A stretch of 64,000 nt of DNA from Melampsora larici-populina 98AG31. Lineage: Eukaryota; Basidiomycota; Pucciniomycetes; Pucciniales; Melampsoraceae. This document shows, piece after piece, positions 1-10,680 of this stretch. A program made the position numbers and the translations under genes. Under the pieces are notes generated by a model. The model saw nothing but the letters and a program-made list of their open reading frames with translations. It searched no databases and had not been told where the DNA came from. Positions within the stretch are counted from its first letter, which is position 1. Every line of letters begins with the position of its first letter. The stretch is taken from NCBI RefSeq assembly GCF_000204055.1, contig NW_006768810.1, positions 290,632 through 354,631 on the forward strand, written 5' to 3'.

Positions 1-24
1 GTTTTTTGAAGGGTGCCAACTCAC

Positions 25-221
25 TCGGTTCCTTTGAGTGCCTCTGCGCAGTGATTCCATGTCTTGTTCTTCCAGCCCGAGTCAGACATCTTCCCAGCTT
101 CCTTCTCTTTCAAGAGGAAATCAACCATTTTTGACATGTCCTCATCGGTCCACTTTGCCGTGACTTTGGGAGTATGAATATCTTCATTCTTAATGATCTC
201 TTCTTTCTTTTTTGAAGGCAT
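25..221 (-). CDS. Myb/SANT-like domain protein, first exon (partial)
   Basis: The first exon reads out from ATG at 221-219 and encodes a Lys/Glu-rich start followed by KWTDEDMSKMVDFLLKEKEA and, after a short gap, WKNKTWNHCAEAL. The spaced Trp residues and the acidic WTDE start match the Myb/SANT-like DNA-binding domain found in many rust-fungus and plant proteins. A consensus donor (GTGAGT, first base at 24) ends the exon just before an in-frame TGA, so the gene very probably continues past the left edge. The open frame extends upstream to 344, but the Met at 221 starts the conserved part. Such domains occur in host transcription regulators and in Harbinger-type accessory proteins. Which applies here cannot be told. 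Confidence 0.6.
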
Positions 222-356
222 GCTGAGGACAAGGGATCGGATTGACTGTATGTACAAAATTTTATTGCATCTAACAGCAATCTCATGAAAAATTTCACCT
301 CGTTCACTCCAACATCGAAATCGACAATTGTGGAACTTCACCAAAGCGAGGTCTTT

Positions 357-590
357 TCATGGCAGTAGGCAGGTCAACCTGCGAGAATGTGGTAAAACGG
401 TCAACCTGGCAGGTTGACCAATTTGGCTGGTAGACCTGCCGGGCGTACGCTTCACCCTTTTCCCAAAAGGGTGTACCGAACGCCTCAACACTCAGGCGTA
501 TGCTTCAAACTGCCTTGAAGCGTACGCCTGAACTTTTGGCTGGGTCAACCTGCGAGGTTGACGGCTACCGAACGGGCCCTTACTGACGGT
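357..590. repeat. Cluster of short palindromes
   Basis: At least four inverted repeats lie close together: GGTCAACCTGGCAGGTTGACC-like arms near 390-420, CCCTTTTCCCAAAAGGG near 457-472, a 15-bp-arm hairpin around 500-535 (AGGCGTATGCTTCAA paired with TTGAAGCGTACGCCT), and TCAACCTGCGAGGTTGA near 545-561. The motif GAAGCGTnCGC recurs in the terminal inverted repeats of the transposon at 54905-61389, so this may be the end of a related element. No coding potential is seen. Confidence 0.5.
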
Positions 591-1455
591 GGTGGTGGTG
601 TTTGAGTGCACTGGTAATCTGAAGATTTGGTTGGTATGTTAAATTTTATGATACTTTCAACTTCTGTGTAGCCCCAGATTTTGTTGCCCCTTTGTTGTTC
701 CAATTTGGCGCACTAGGGGTGGTCAGCCACCTGGGGCCCATTTCTTTGGCAAGCACAACATCAATTGATACCCGGTTTCTTTTCAAATTCATATATATCA
801 TTATGGTCTCACCTTGGTTTTGTTTTCTTCAAGTGTTTCATGACAATCTCATACACAATTAATAAATTGAATCTTATGATATCTCCCAAAGTGAATCTTT
901 GTTTTCCTTTGTCGCATTGTTCCCAAAATGTTGGGAATTTCTCCTTGGCCTCAATTTGTACTTGTTCTTACGTCTAACAAAAGAAGGAAATCATGGTTGA
1001 TCAGATCTGTTTTCATTCATAAATTTTGTATCAGTGTTCAAGTTGTCCATAAATCAATGTTTCAAATAAGCACATCAAATCTGAAGAAGAAGCAATACCA
1101 CATTTATATTGCTCACCATGATGCGAATCAAAGGAATATATTGCATCTCAATGAAACGAGCAAATGTTTGTATTGCTCAATTTTGATCCAATTCAAAGGA
1201 TTGTATTGCTCAAGGGTTCGTATTGCATGTTCACATGAGCAACGTTTGGTCGCATCGGGCTTGAATTGCTGAACTTGCCTCGCGATTCAACATTGCAACT
1301 CATTTTGATTGCTTTCAGTCTTGCAACTTAAACTCGCAAGACGAATTTGATTGCTTCATCAACATGTGATATAAAATCACATGTTCATCATAACGCGCTC
1401 AAAAAATGTGATTTTTCATCGCCAGTGTAGAGGCTATGTGTGCTGACATACACAC
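591..1455. other. Non-coding, AT-rich stretch before the hAT element
   Basis: No convincing gene. The part from about 1090 to 1390 repeats TTGCTC/TTGCAAC-type motifs on both strands, as in subterminal regions of hAT elements, and has a hairpin AACATGTGAT / ATCACATGTT around 1360-1386. I could not identify a terminal inverted repeat. Confidence 0.35.
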
Positions 1456-4074
1456 ATGCGAAGTAAAAATGTTGGTGGTGAATTAATCCCCAGAGATAAG
1501 AAGTCAGCATACATCAATACACTCACACCAAAACCTGATTCCAGCTCGGACTTAGAAACAGTTCATGATGATTCCGCATTGGCTTCAACATCCAGCAAAC
1601 CCAAATTTGTTCATAACTTCATGGATTCATCTCTCCACCACTTTTGCAAGAGGGACGACAAGAAAATGAATCAGATTAATAAACATCTCTGCCTTGCCTT
1701 GATTACTGACCATGTACCATTCTCTCCTCTTGAAAATAAGCACTTCATTGAGTTCCAAAAACACCTGTCAGTCACCCCTATAACCACAGCTACTCAATAT
1801 GTTATAACAAACTGAATTCTGCCTCAAGTTCATGCTCAGTGTGTGCGTGAGATGCACCACAATCTTGCCCAACAATCTGGTCTTACTATATCTCTGGATA
1901 GATGGTCTGACATCTCGCGCAACAGTGTTTATGCAGTATTGGCTCTCTGAGGAACATGAGTTAAACATTTTATTGATACACTCAACCTTCACCAAATCCA
2001 ACACACCTCTGAAAACATATGTACAAGTCTTTATAATACCCTCAAATTATTGGCAATCAAGTGGGAACAGATTGTTGCGGTGGTCACTGATAATCCATCA
2101 CCGATGATCAAACTACGTGTAAGTGTTTAAAAATCATTTCCTTGGTTTCAATTCCATTGATCCTTATAATCTTCCGTTTCATTTTACAGAGACTCATCCG
2201 TGAAGATCACCCTCATGTCATCGGAGCTCCTTGTTGTTTACATTTTTTCAATTTGATCGCCAAAGATTTAATTAACCACCCAGCAATGAAACAGGTAGTT
2301 CTTGATAACAAAGAGATAGTAAAGTACTTTGGATCATCACATCACTGGACCAAGCATCTTGATACTTGGCGAAAAAAAGGTGTAACTCATGGTTTAAGTT
2401 ACTCATGTGACAGTCATTGGTTCACGCATATGAAAGTTTGTCTCTCTGTTGATGCACATGAAAGCGGATTTCTTGAATGTGTAGAAATGTCCAAAGATCA
2501 ATCTATGGACACTCCCACAATTCCAAAAAACATTGTTCAAATCATTCGGACTCGAAACCACTTCACTGCAAATAAGGCCCTTGTTTTATTTCTCAACCCA
2601 GTTATAAATGCTCTCAGCCGCTTAGAATCAGCTAAAACAACCCTTGGTGATATATGGAAAGAGTTGATTTCAGTGTATTACAAAACCTCAAAAATCGATC
2701 TTTCAACCTGGCCTGGTTACACCAATTACAAGTACCATTGTCTAAGTGTTTTGAACACTTGATCTTGGCTTTATTACAACGACCCTGTCTTCATATTGGC
2801 CTTGTTCCTCACTCCAAGTTGTCGCCATCTAACTGTCTCATGTGCCTACCCCATCAAGACAATTCAAAAAGCAATAGTTACACTATCATACTTTTGGGGA
2901 TCCTCACAAGCTGAAGCTATCAACACCGCAGAGCAGGCTCGCCTGTATCTCGATGGCGAAGGTCATTTGGGTACAGCAAAGAAAGGTATGTCTTCTTACT
3001 TGCACAATTTTGAGCATTCATCTTCTAACATGTTCTTGACACTACACCAAATGTAATCTTTACCGGGCGGTAAAGAAAACTACTGACATAGAAAAGTCCT
3101 GAGGCAACAGGAAGAGAGCTAAAAATCTGAAAAAATATGCACCTTGTTCCTAGATGTTGGGGCGTCATGATGAGTATTTTTTTGTATTTTACACACAGAT
3201 ATTGGTTTATGTACTAACAACAAACACTGAAAATCATCAAAAACGCACATGTAACAATACCTGAAATTTGGGTCATGAGTATGAAGACAATATTTTGTGG
3301 TCTAAAAACTTCAATAACTTTTGCAATTCTGCTCCAAATAACTCGATTTTTGGTTCATTCAAAAGCTGAACTATTCTCCTTCACACTTCATAATGTCAGT
3401 AAGGTTCTATCTAGTCATTTAAACACTCTACATATGTTCAAACAGTTCTGCATGAATAGCTCTGTAGGATCTTTTTTAGACCAGCTACAGATGTGATGTC
3501 CCAATGAAAAATGTAGAGGAAAGGCTCACCTTTTTAATGCACTTCAAGTCGAGTGATTTGATTCAGAACTGCGAAAGTTATTGATGTTTGAAGATTCCAA
3601 AATCCTGTCTTCAAAATCAAGGGCCAAATTTCAGGTATTGTTACGGTGGGTTTTTGATGATTCTCAGCCTTTATTGTTAGTACATTAACCAATATCCGTG
3701 TGTAAAATACAAAAAAATACTCATCATGACGCCCCAACATCTAGGAACAAGGTGCATATTTTTTCAGATTTTTAGCCCTCTTCCTGTTGCCTCAGGACTT
3801 TTCTATGTCAGTAGTTTTCTTTACCGCCCGGTAAAGATTACATTTGGTGTAGTGTGAATCATCTGTAGTCTCTCTTTCTCCTGATTATTGGCTTGATCTA
3901 CCTACAACTTTACAGACAAATTTATTGAAAGGCTTTGTGATCAAACTACTAGAGATCATACCACACGCTGCTGGAATTGAAAGCCTTTTTTCAGCGATGT
4001 CCGCCACAAAGACCAAAGACCAAGCCTCAATGACACTGACTACTCTTACAATGATATCTCAAGTCCAGTTCTCA
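1456..4074 (+). pseudogene. hAT-family transposase, decayed
   Basis: One reading frame runs from 1456 through LTISLDRWSDISRNSVYAVL (the RNase H-like D-x-W-S start) to a GTAAGT donor at 2119. It resumes after a 71-nt intron at 2190 with HVIGAPCCLHFFNLIAKDL, the conserved C/H/N segment of hAT transposases, and continues to 2985. The C-terminal dimerisation segment IPHAAGIESLFSAMSATKTK follows at 3916-4074, ending at another GTAAGT donor. Stops TGA at 1813, 1948, 1957 and 2760 break the frame, and the frame shifts between the last two exons. The intron from 2986 to 3915 contains a foldback element. A working transposase would recognise hAT ends and cut and paste the element. This copy cannot encode one. 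Confidence 0.8.
3040..3854. mobile_element. CACTA-type foldback element (815 bp)
   Basis: Both ends start CACTACACCAAATGTAATCT in inverted orientation, and the inverted arms extend about 140 bp (to the GATGTTGGGGCGTCATGATG region). The element is flanked by TGA on both sides (3037-3039 and 3855-3857), which fits the 3-bp duplication of CACTA/EnSpm insertions. It sits in an intron of the hAT pseudogene. It encodes nothing, so it is a non-autonomous (MITE-like) element. Relatives lie at 29870-31013, 34082-41476 and 52019-52834. Confidence 0.85.
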
Positions 4075-5613
4075 GTAAGTGCATGTCCACTCAGCAGGAA
4101 AACTGGAGCTTCGGCTTGTCGCAGACCACACTGGGTGTTGTTTCAAGGGGTATCATCGATAGCCTTTGCATAACTTGAAGTATGCCCCAACCTCCACTTT
4201 TGCTATGCTCACAATGTCTGCATTGACAAACCACTATTAATTTTGAATGTCTTGGATTTTCTTCATTCCTCATCGGTTTTCAACTTTGATAATGTTTAGA
4301 TGATAATGTCAACAGACAGCAGGCGGCTTACTTAATTTGTACTGAACTGGATCATTTATTTCATAATGATCAATTAAGAAAAACAAAAAGAAACCCTGTT
4401 GACAAATGATCCCAAATTATTTATTATTCAATGAAGTATATTGTCAGCCTGACACTCTGGCTTCAGGAGAATCAGAGATACGGGCTGAATAATACTTACG
4501 AAATGTATCCTCTAAGAGATTTACAACTTTTATTCAAAGTAAACTCTTGATGGTTATTTTTCAATTCTTTGTAGGTAACTGTTGGAAAAGGAAGTAACTT
4601 ATAATTGTTAGTTATAAGTCCTTAGGTGCAGAATTAATATACTGCTGCCCGTTTACTAATCTAGTGCACTTACTAGATAGCCTTCTAAAGTGAGTATGAG
4701 TTTCGTATTTGTGCTTTATGTTACGCTTCAGCGTTAGTTGATATTTGTATCAAAAAGTAAAACGACAGAGATTTTATTCGACTAGACAGCACTAGACAAT
4801 CTGTAAAAAATCTAAATGGATGGTTTTAAAAGAGAATAGAAAAGAGAAAGATGAAGGAGCCAATAGAACTTCTAAGTATCTGGAAGAGAATTCACTTCAA
4901 ACGGATCAAATCTAGAGAGAAGAGTTTTATTTGTAATTCGAGAGTAGTTCCAAAAGTAGAAGAGATAAAGGCTGGGATATAGTTTTGTTCTAATTCGTAG
5001 AAGGGAATTTTAGTTCTAGGTTTTTGTGATGATAAAAGGATAATCTGTTCTTTGTTTAGCTGATAGTAGCTTGTATTTAACTGATGATTCCAATTCATCA
5101 GGCGTTCAGATTACGTTTGGATTTAAATTTTACCAGGGTCTGGAAGTATTTCTGCTCAGGCTGGTTTTGTTGGTTGATCCCTTAATTTGTTTAAGGTACT
5201 GGTTGCTGTAGCTGCGTAGAAGCTTTTCCTAGGCAGGGTTTCATTTCACCCTTGCCCTGTTGATGTGGGATGGTGATGTCATTAGTTCACTGTTATGGTG
5301 AACTTCTGCATTTTTTGTAAAAGGAAAAAAACTTACTTTTTACGAAATACTTTAATAAAAAATACATTATTGTTGATAACAGTTATTACACTCTTGAAAC
5401 TTGAGTATAGAGATGTGTATTTCAAATTGTATTTTTGTTATTGTTTTCTTTTCAAAAATATATTTTTTTGTCAGTATCTTGGATGTTTTGCTCTGCAAGA
5501 CTTCTCATTGCTGACATATATACCTTATTATCTTTTTTTCAAAAAGCACACACAAACAAATTGAGAAATATAGAGAAAGGAAGCAAGGTGAAAATTGCTC
5601 TTTAGAAAAGAAA
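4075..5613. other. No gene seen; possible solo LTR start
   Basis: AT-rich sequence with no conserved ORF. From 4580 it begins TGTTGGAAAAGGAAG, a start typical of Copia LTRs, but I could not find a matching CA end or a 5-bp target duplication, so this is only a suggestion. Short ORFs at 4892-5098 and 5295-5564 are low-complexity. Confidence 0.3.
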
Positions 5614-6716
5614 TTATCCACTTTTTGAGGTGGATGAGGCCGCCTCCCCTGAATCCATTGCACCTCCACTGCCAACACTTGCAATCTTATTGAATTCTTG
5701 CCTGAAACAAATGCACGCCTCCCCTACCATTGCATAAGGCTGAGATTGATATTGAGTGGCAAAGCGCTTGTATTCTATTTCTTTGATCCAAGCTCAATAC
5801 CTGTACACAGTTGGCAACACCATCTTCCATTCCTGCCCAAAATACTTTTTCCAAGTGACCGGCAAGTCCCTGGTTTTGGACTTGTGGTACCAGGCCAGGA
5901 GGCTCGAAATCAGGACAGAATTGGACAGCCATCCACGTTTAAGTTTGGCAGTGTCTAAAATTCCTTGTGACTTCCCCATCTCAGAGCTATACAGATGTAA
6001 AGAGATGATTGCCAGCTTTTTTAATGGACATATGTTGTTTTTTGTGAGTTTGATTTGTGTGTTTGCACTTACGTTTCCTGCGTCTTTGGGATTCCCATCT
6101 TCTGTTTTGGGTTCACATTTGACAGTGACATCAGCCTGGCGAGGCAAGGATCCAGGTGAATCAGGTAACAAAGTTAGGTCAATGACATCCTTAGCTACCA
6201 CTGATTTATCCTGCGGCTGGGTGTCAGGTATTCTCAATCTGGTTTCACCTTCCAAGACTTTCCCAGTTGCGCTGGAAGCACCTCTGGTCAGAAGATGATC
6301 AGGTGTTGAAGGAATACACTGAGTTGATGGGGTTTTGGGTACCAGCTAGGTGTTCAGAGCATTCACATGTGGAGTGAGGGGAGTGCTTTGAGGTAAGCTG
6401 GGGGTCAGAGCGTTGATCTTGGGCAGCCGGACAACAATTTTCTGGTCATCTGGGGGATATTGATGGGGGTAAGCAACTGGTATCTCGCGCTACAAGCATT
6501 GGACATAGTAAACCATCAGCAGTGGATTCATTCACTCAGAAAATGTACACTTGAATAACTCACCCAGGCATCAATAGTAAAATCCCATAGGCTTATTGCC
6601 CGGTTCCATTTGTCGCCTGTCTCACCCAGAACTGCCTGAATCAAGAGATCACATTCTTCCAGACGGGCTTGAGGCCAGTCTTTGAAATAAGCTGTAAGTA
6701 TTTCCGGTTTGATTTC
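5614..6716 (-). pseudogene. Unrecognised multi-exon gene, interrupted
   Basis: An exon at 6716-6564 encodes 51 residues including ILTAYFKDWPQARLEECDLL and LWDFTIDAW. It is bounded by a CCAG acceptor and a GTGAGT donor. A 73-nt intron leads in phase to an exon from 6489 down to about 5801, containing DDQKIVVRLPKINALTPSLP, a Pro/Ser/Thr-rich stretch and an acidic VIDLTLLPDSPGS segment that resembles a SUMO-interaction motif. An in-frame TAG at 6348-6346 interrupts it. The C-terminal exon is ambiguous. One reading uses an acceptor that opens PYAMVGEACICFRQEFNK and stops at 5614. Another uses a later acceptor and stops at 5687. The 5' exons were not located. I do not recognise the family. The coherent splice sites show that this was once a real gene. 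Confidence 0.5.
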
Positions 6717-7926
6717 CTGGTAGTACAGAATTGGTCAGCTGGGTATGAGCTGTCAGGTACACTGTGTTCCCTTACATTCAACCAAAGGAAATAGTCACTA
6801 TCTTCGTGTTATCAAATTCAACCTTGGGTTTGAATTGTTTTGCACAATTCTGGTGGAGAGCAATTACACTCTCTCTTGGCAGTTTGCAACCAAGCGAGTT
6901 GGAGGTTTGTGCCCACTGATGAGGGCAAGCCTGAGGGGTTCTGGTGTTTGTTTTTTTTGTCTGTGGGGTGGCCAATGAGGATGGTATCGGCTGTAGTGGT
7001 GGTAAGCTATTTGAATTTGAGTTTGGCCAAGGGTGACTACCACAAGTTCCTGGGGCGTAATGATTACAACACTGAGAAACAATCTTAGCTCCTCCCATCC
7101 ATTGTACTGTGGGTTTTTTTGGGGAAAACCAAACAAGAAATACATACTGCCTGGCAGTATTGAAATTGGCACTTCTTATTGGCTATTCTGCAATGCCCCT
7201 TTGGCAGAGACCCCACATCTTGTCCTTTGCAACGCAGTGGAGTTGCATTGCGCTAAAGTCCAGATGTTGAAGCTGCAGGGTGACTCGAAGATGAGGCTGC
7301 GGGGAGTAAGCCGGCGGGGGTCCAGTGCCATCCTAAGGTGTGAATGGGTCCTAGAAGTTCGCGTCCTTGGAATGGGTGTTCCCAGGGTTGTAATCGATTT
7401 GGTGCTTGACCATAAGACGTGTGGTAAGAGTGGTCAGCTGGGTTTGAGGTGGGGTGTGGGTCAAGTACGCGTCCGGCTGGTGATACACGTGGGCCCCAGT
7501 CTTTTTCAGATGATATGATGGGGCGTGGACATCCAAGGTTGATCAGAGCCCTTTTGTGATTGAATTGGTCGCAGCGCCATGCGCGCGTGTTATGATCTTG
7601 GCCATTGGGACACTGTAAATAACAGAATGACCATCAGCATCATATATAAAAGTGGAAAAAAGTGCAGTGTCACCTTACACCAAGAAACCAAGCGTCCACT
7701 TTGGGGGTCCAGTACTTGAGCTGAGCAGAGCAGGTAGGACAGTAGATTACCACTGGTGTGCCTTTCCCTCCTGGTTCAGGAAGGAATCCAGGAGTGACAA
7801 AAACATACTTCAAGTGGATGAGAGTAAGTACTACCATCTGTGTGTAGAAATGAAGAGTCAGCATCACACTCTTTGTAAACATGTTGATTGATATTGATTA
7901 TACAAGTAAAACTAAATGATGTTTTT
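6717..7926. other. No resolved gene; possible upstream exons
   Basis: Open stretches on the minus strand (for example 6778-7098 and 7351-7536, Pro-rich) could be 5' exons of the pseudogene at 5614-6716, but no phase-consistent splice chain was found. A TATA-like ATATATAAA occurs near 7640 without an assigned gene. Confidence 0.3.
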
Positions 7927-8130
7927 TGCTGATGTTGGTTGATCAAAAGATGATGACCGTGTGCTTAAAGGATCCAGGACAGAGACCGAAGACAATTTTT
8001 TTTTGCTGATGGATCAAAGAATGATATCCGTGAGCTTGGCGAATCCAGGACAGGGACCAAAAACAAAGGCTTTTGACTGATGGATCAAACAATGGTGATG
8101 GTGTGCTTGGATCCAGAACAGAGACCCAGA
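7927..8130. repeat. Three tandem 71-bp units
   Basis: The sequence around GATCAAA followed by GATCCAGGACAGAGACC recurs at 7941, 8012 and 8083, exactly 71 bp apart each time, with moderate divergence between units. It contains no gene. Confidence 0.7.
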
Positions 8131-8559
8131 GCTAATAACAAGATTGATGTTGACAAGATCCCAAATGCGTGGATAGTGGGATTTCCCAGTGTGGATGCTG
8201 GCTTTGAATTGAAGTGGAACCAGACCTGGTGGATAGGTCAGGAATGTAAGGGTGTTGAACTTGGTATCCATAGGCGGAATTGCGGTTGGTCTTCGCGCGT
8301 TAAATTTTTTTGATGTGGTGGTGTGAAACATTAACAAACCAAAAAATTTTTCCCTTGGAGGGTACAGTGTTTGTCAGGTCTGTGACATGCGCTTTTGCTT
8401 GACTGACAGTAAGGTTTGACTTTTCTTACTTTTACGCACCCTCCTGTGGTATGCTTGTGAGTATGCTGTTATCGAGGGACTTGTACGCTGTATTTCTCAT
8501 GATTTTATCACTATCAGATTCTCACGGATTATCAGGAAAAAAACCCGGATTCTCAGGTG
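8131..8559. other. No gene recognised
   Basis: This stretch precedes the F-box remnant. It may be the eroded upstream part of that gene, since similarity to the F-box copy at 15369 becomes recognisable only near 8570. Confidence 0.3.
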
Positions 8560-8632
8560 CTCCCGATAAATCTAGGACAAAGGATATCAACCCTAGATTG
8601 ATCAAAGTGTTTGGATTCTTTGGAGTTCAATG
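8560..8632 (+). pseudogene. F-box family gene remnant, part left of the retrotransposon
   Basis: The frame reads DINPRLIKVFGFFGVQ up to 8632. It aligns with GIQPELIEAFKYHGVQ of the F-box protein at 15369-16700. The DNA matches best over the last 40 bases, ending GGAGTTCAATG in both copies. The gene resumes at 14497 on the other side of the Ngaro-type element with TCATCTT. Joining the two flanks restores the codons for VQCHL seen in the intact paralog. The upstream part is too diverged to follow. Confidence 0.6.
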
Positions 8633-8755
8633 AAATGGGACTTGTTAAACTCACTATCTGTTTGGTATGATAATACCAAGGAACTGTGGAATTTGGTGCG
8701 AAGCCCAAGGCCTAAGCCAAGGGAATAAATTGCTGACATAATGTAAACACGCCCT
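8633..8755 (-). repeat. Split direct repeat B2 (outer 3' end)
   Basis: Same sequence as 9274-9396 with one difference (CCCAAGGCC versus CCCAACGCC). It forms the left boundary of the element within the F-box gene. Confidence 0.9.
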
Positions 8756-9051
8756 ACGGGGTGGCTAGAGGCCTTAACAACTGTTACTAAATTAATAAAA
8801 CTTAAAAAGAAAAGAACTTAAATAGGAAACTCTGGATAATCTTGGATAATAATAAATCGGACACAATAAAATAATTAAATAATGAATAAACCACAACTGA
8901 TAAAAGAATTAGAACATAGAAAAATTAAAGAGATAAAAAGATAAATGAATCAAATAAATAAATGGATGATAATGGCCTTAAATCGAATAGAATAAGTTTG
9001 TAATATGATTTGTCTTTACCTCTCATAACTGGGTCTTGGGAGGGTGGGCTT
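8756..9051. other. Spacer between B2 and A2 of the Ngaro element
   Basis: AT-rich non-coding segment of the element's 3' region, without an ORF. Confidence 0.6.
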
Positions 9052-9273
9052 GATTTTATAATACTTTGATAGATGACTAGAAGAAATTCGAGTTGGTGAT
9101 GAGATTCGATGAGAATGGGAATGGAGGAAAGTTGAACAATAGTGATCAACAGATATGATGTCATATCTGTGTGATGCAAAACAAGATTAGCGAAAAGTCC
9201 GACCCGTTAGAACAATTACATGTATCCAACTTTCCCCATTCCACTTTGTTAATAACGAGTTACCAACATCGAG
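9052..9273 (-). repeat. Split direct repeat A2
   Basis: A 222-bp copy of 14275-14496 with about three substitutions. It directly abuts B1, as in the A2/B1 junction of split direct repeats. Confidence 0.9.
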
Positions 9274-9396
9274 AAATGGGACTTGTTAAACTCACTATCT
9301 GTTTGGTATGATAATACCAAGGAACTGTGGAATTTGGTGCGAAGCCCAACGCCTAAGCCAAGGGAATAAATTGCTGACATAATGTAAACACGCCCT
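9274..9396 (-). repeat. Split direct repeat B1
   Basis: A 123-bp copy of B2. It lies downstream of the recombinase gene on the minus strand and abuts A2 at 9273. Confidence 0.9.
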
Positions 9397-9663
9397 CTCC
9401 GACCCGCCTAACAGCATACAAAAAGAGTGGTGAAGAAGGAGAGGAAGTGGAATCATTATTGTCAGTATCACTCCAAAGACCACATTCACGAATAAAGAAT
9501 AAGATTAATGATCAAAAACACCATCATGGAAGGTCCTTTTTAATATATTAAGGTACCATGAACCATAACCTCGAAAGGGAAGGAGAACCCATTAACCGTA
9601 ATAGATAGATATCTTCAAGCAAAGGTATAAAACCATAAACCAGTCTTGATCATGAACCACTTA

Positions 9664-10680
9664 CTATTTAAAAAATACATTATAACCCACGTGGGATAAA
9701 CTCCCAATGACGTGATTTTGGTTTTCTGGAAGACGAAGAGCAGCATGTCCTCGGACATAAATTAGGAAAGCATTGGATGACCACCTTCCTGCACTTTTAA
9801 TATAATCCATAGAAGCGCCTGTCTGTCCTAAAGCTGTTGCACCTCCTGATCGTAATGAGTGACCTGAGAATGATTTATCGAAATGAAGATGGAATTTCTT
9901 GAGAAACCAAGAGCGTGATGGAAGAGAACCGGATGATGTGATGAATAATTCGGGTGAAGAAATGAAATTACTGTCTCGAGATCTTAAGTATGATTTTATG
10001 AGTCAAATTGGACAAGCTTGAGTGTTTTGAAAATACTGGATGATGACCGGAGTGCCGACAAATTTAGTGTCGCCTTTTGAATACGGGAGATGATATTGTA
10101 CGAATTTCTTGCAACTCGAAAACTGAAGAGAACATCTCAAAATAACCTTTCTTCCATCAAAATTTTTCTCTGAATCTGGAACTGTTAGTTCCCCTAACCA
10201 ATGAAGACCTCCAAAACCCAAACCTAACATTGCCAAAAACAAGCGATCGTCATGTGACAAAGATGATACTTTAACCACACTTTCAATCTGATTCAAAGAT
10301 AACGCTTTCTTCCTAATGACCGGCCTTGAGAGTTCTTTCATACAATGTTTCATAGTATCTATCACGTCTTGATGTCTTGTTTCACACTTAATTGAAGGAA
10401 AATTTAATTTAAATATATGTTTGATGCCTACTAAATATGCCTGTACTGATCTTGGAGAAACTACTCTACTGGAATAAGAAACATATGCACATAAATTCTT
10501 TGCGTCTGGAACGAATAGTAAATGAAACTTGGAACAAAAACAAGCAAAACTACGAAAACCACATTTATACTTAGCTAAAGAAATCTTTGCAACGGTAGCT
10601 TGACAATCTTCATGTGATATCTTTTGTAAGTCTTCTAAAGAAATATTCATAAAAGTCGTCTTCTCTTTGGGTCTACCCAT
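9664..10680 (-). pseudogene. Tyrosine recombinase (YR) of the Ngaro-type element
   Basis: A 338-codon frame with one TGA at 10005-10003. The first 90 residues form an SAM-like N-terminal domain, followed by a catalytic domain. Box 2 is clear after the stop: HSLRSGGATALG, then GRWSSNAFLIYVRGH with the nucleophilic Tyr. The first catalytic Arg, normally in a LLRLGEL-type motif, appears as LHWLGELTVPDS, so Arg is replaced by Trp (TGG). The enzyme would integrate circular cDNA by site-specific recombination. With the stop and the missing Arg this copy should be inactive. The gene starts inside the end of the RNase H frame, overlapping by 34 bases in another frame. Confidence 0.85.

Noticed and set aside
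4580..5380. Solo LTR starting TGTTGGAAAAGG
   Set aside because: Only the start resembles an LTR. Neither a convincing end nor a target duplication was found, so it is noted only within the intergenic entry.
7033..7518. 161-codon plus-strand ORF
   Set aside because: No family similarity and no conserved start. It lies opposite fragments that look like minus-strand exons.
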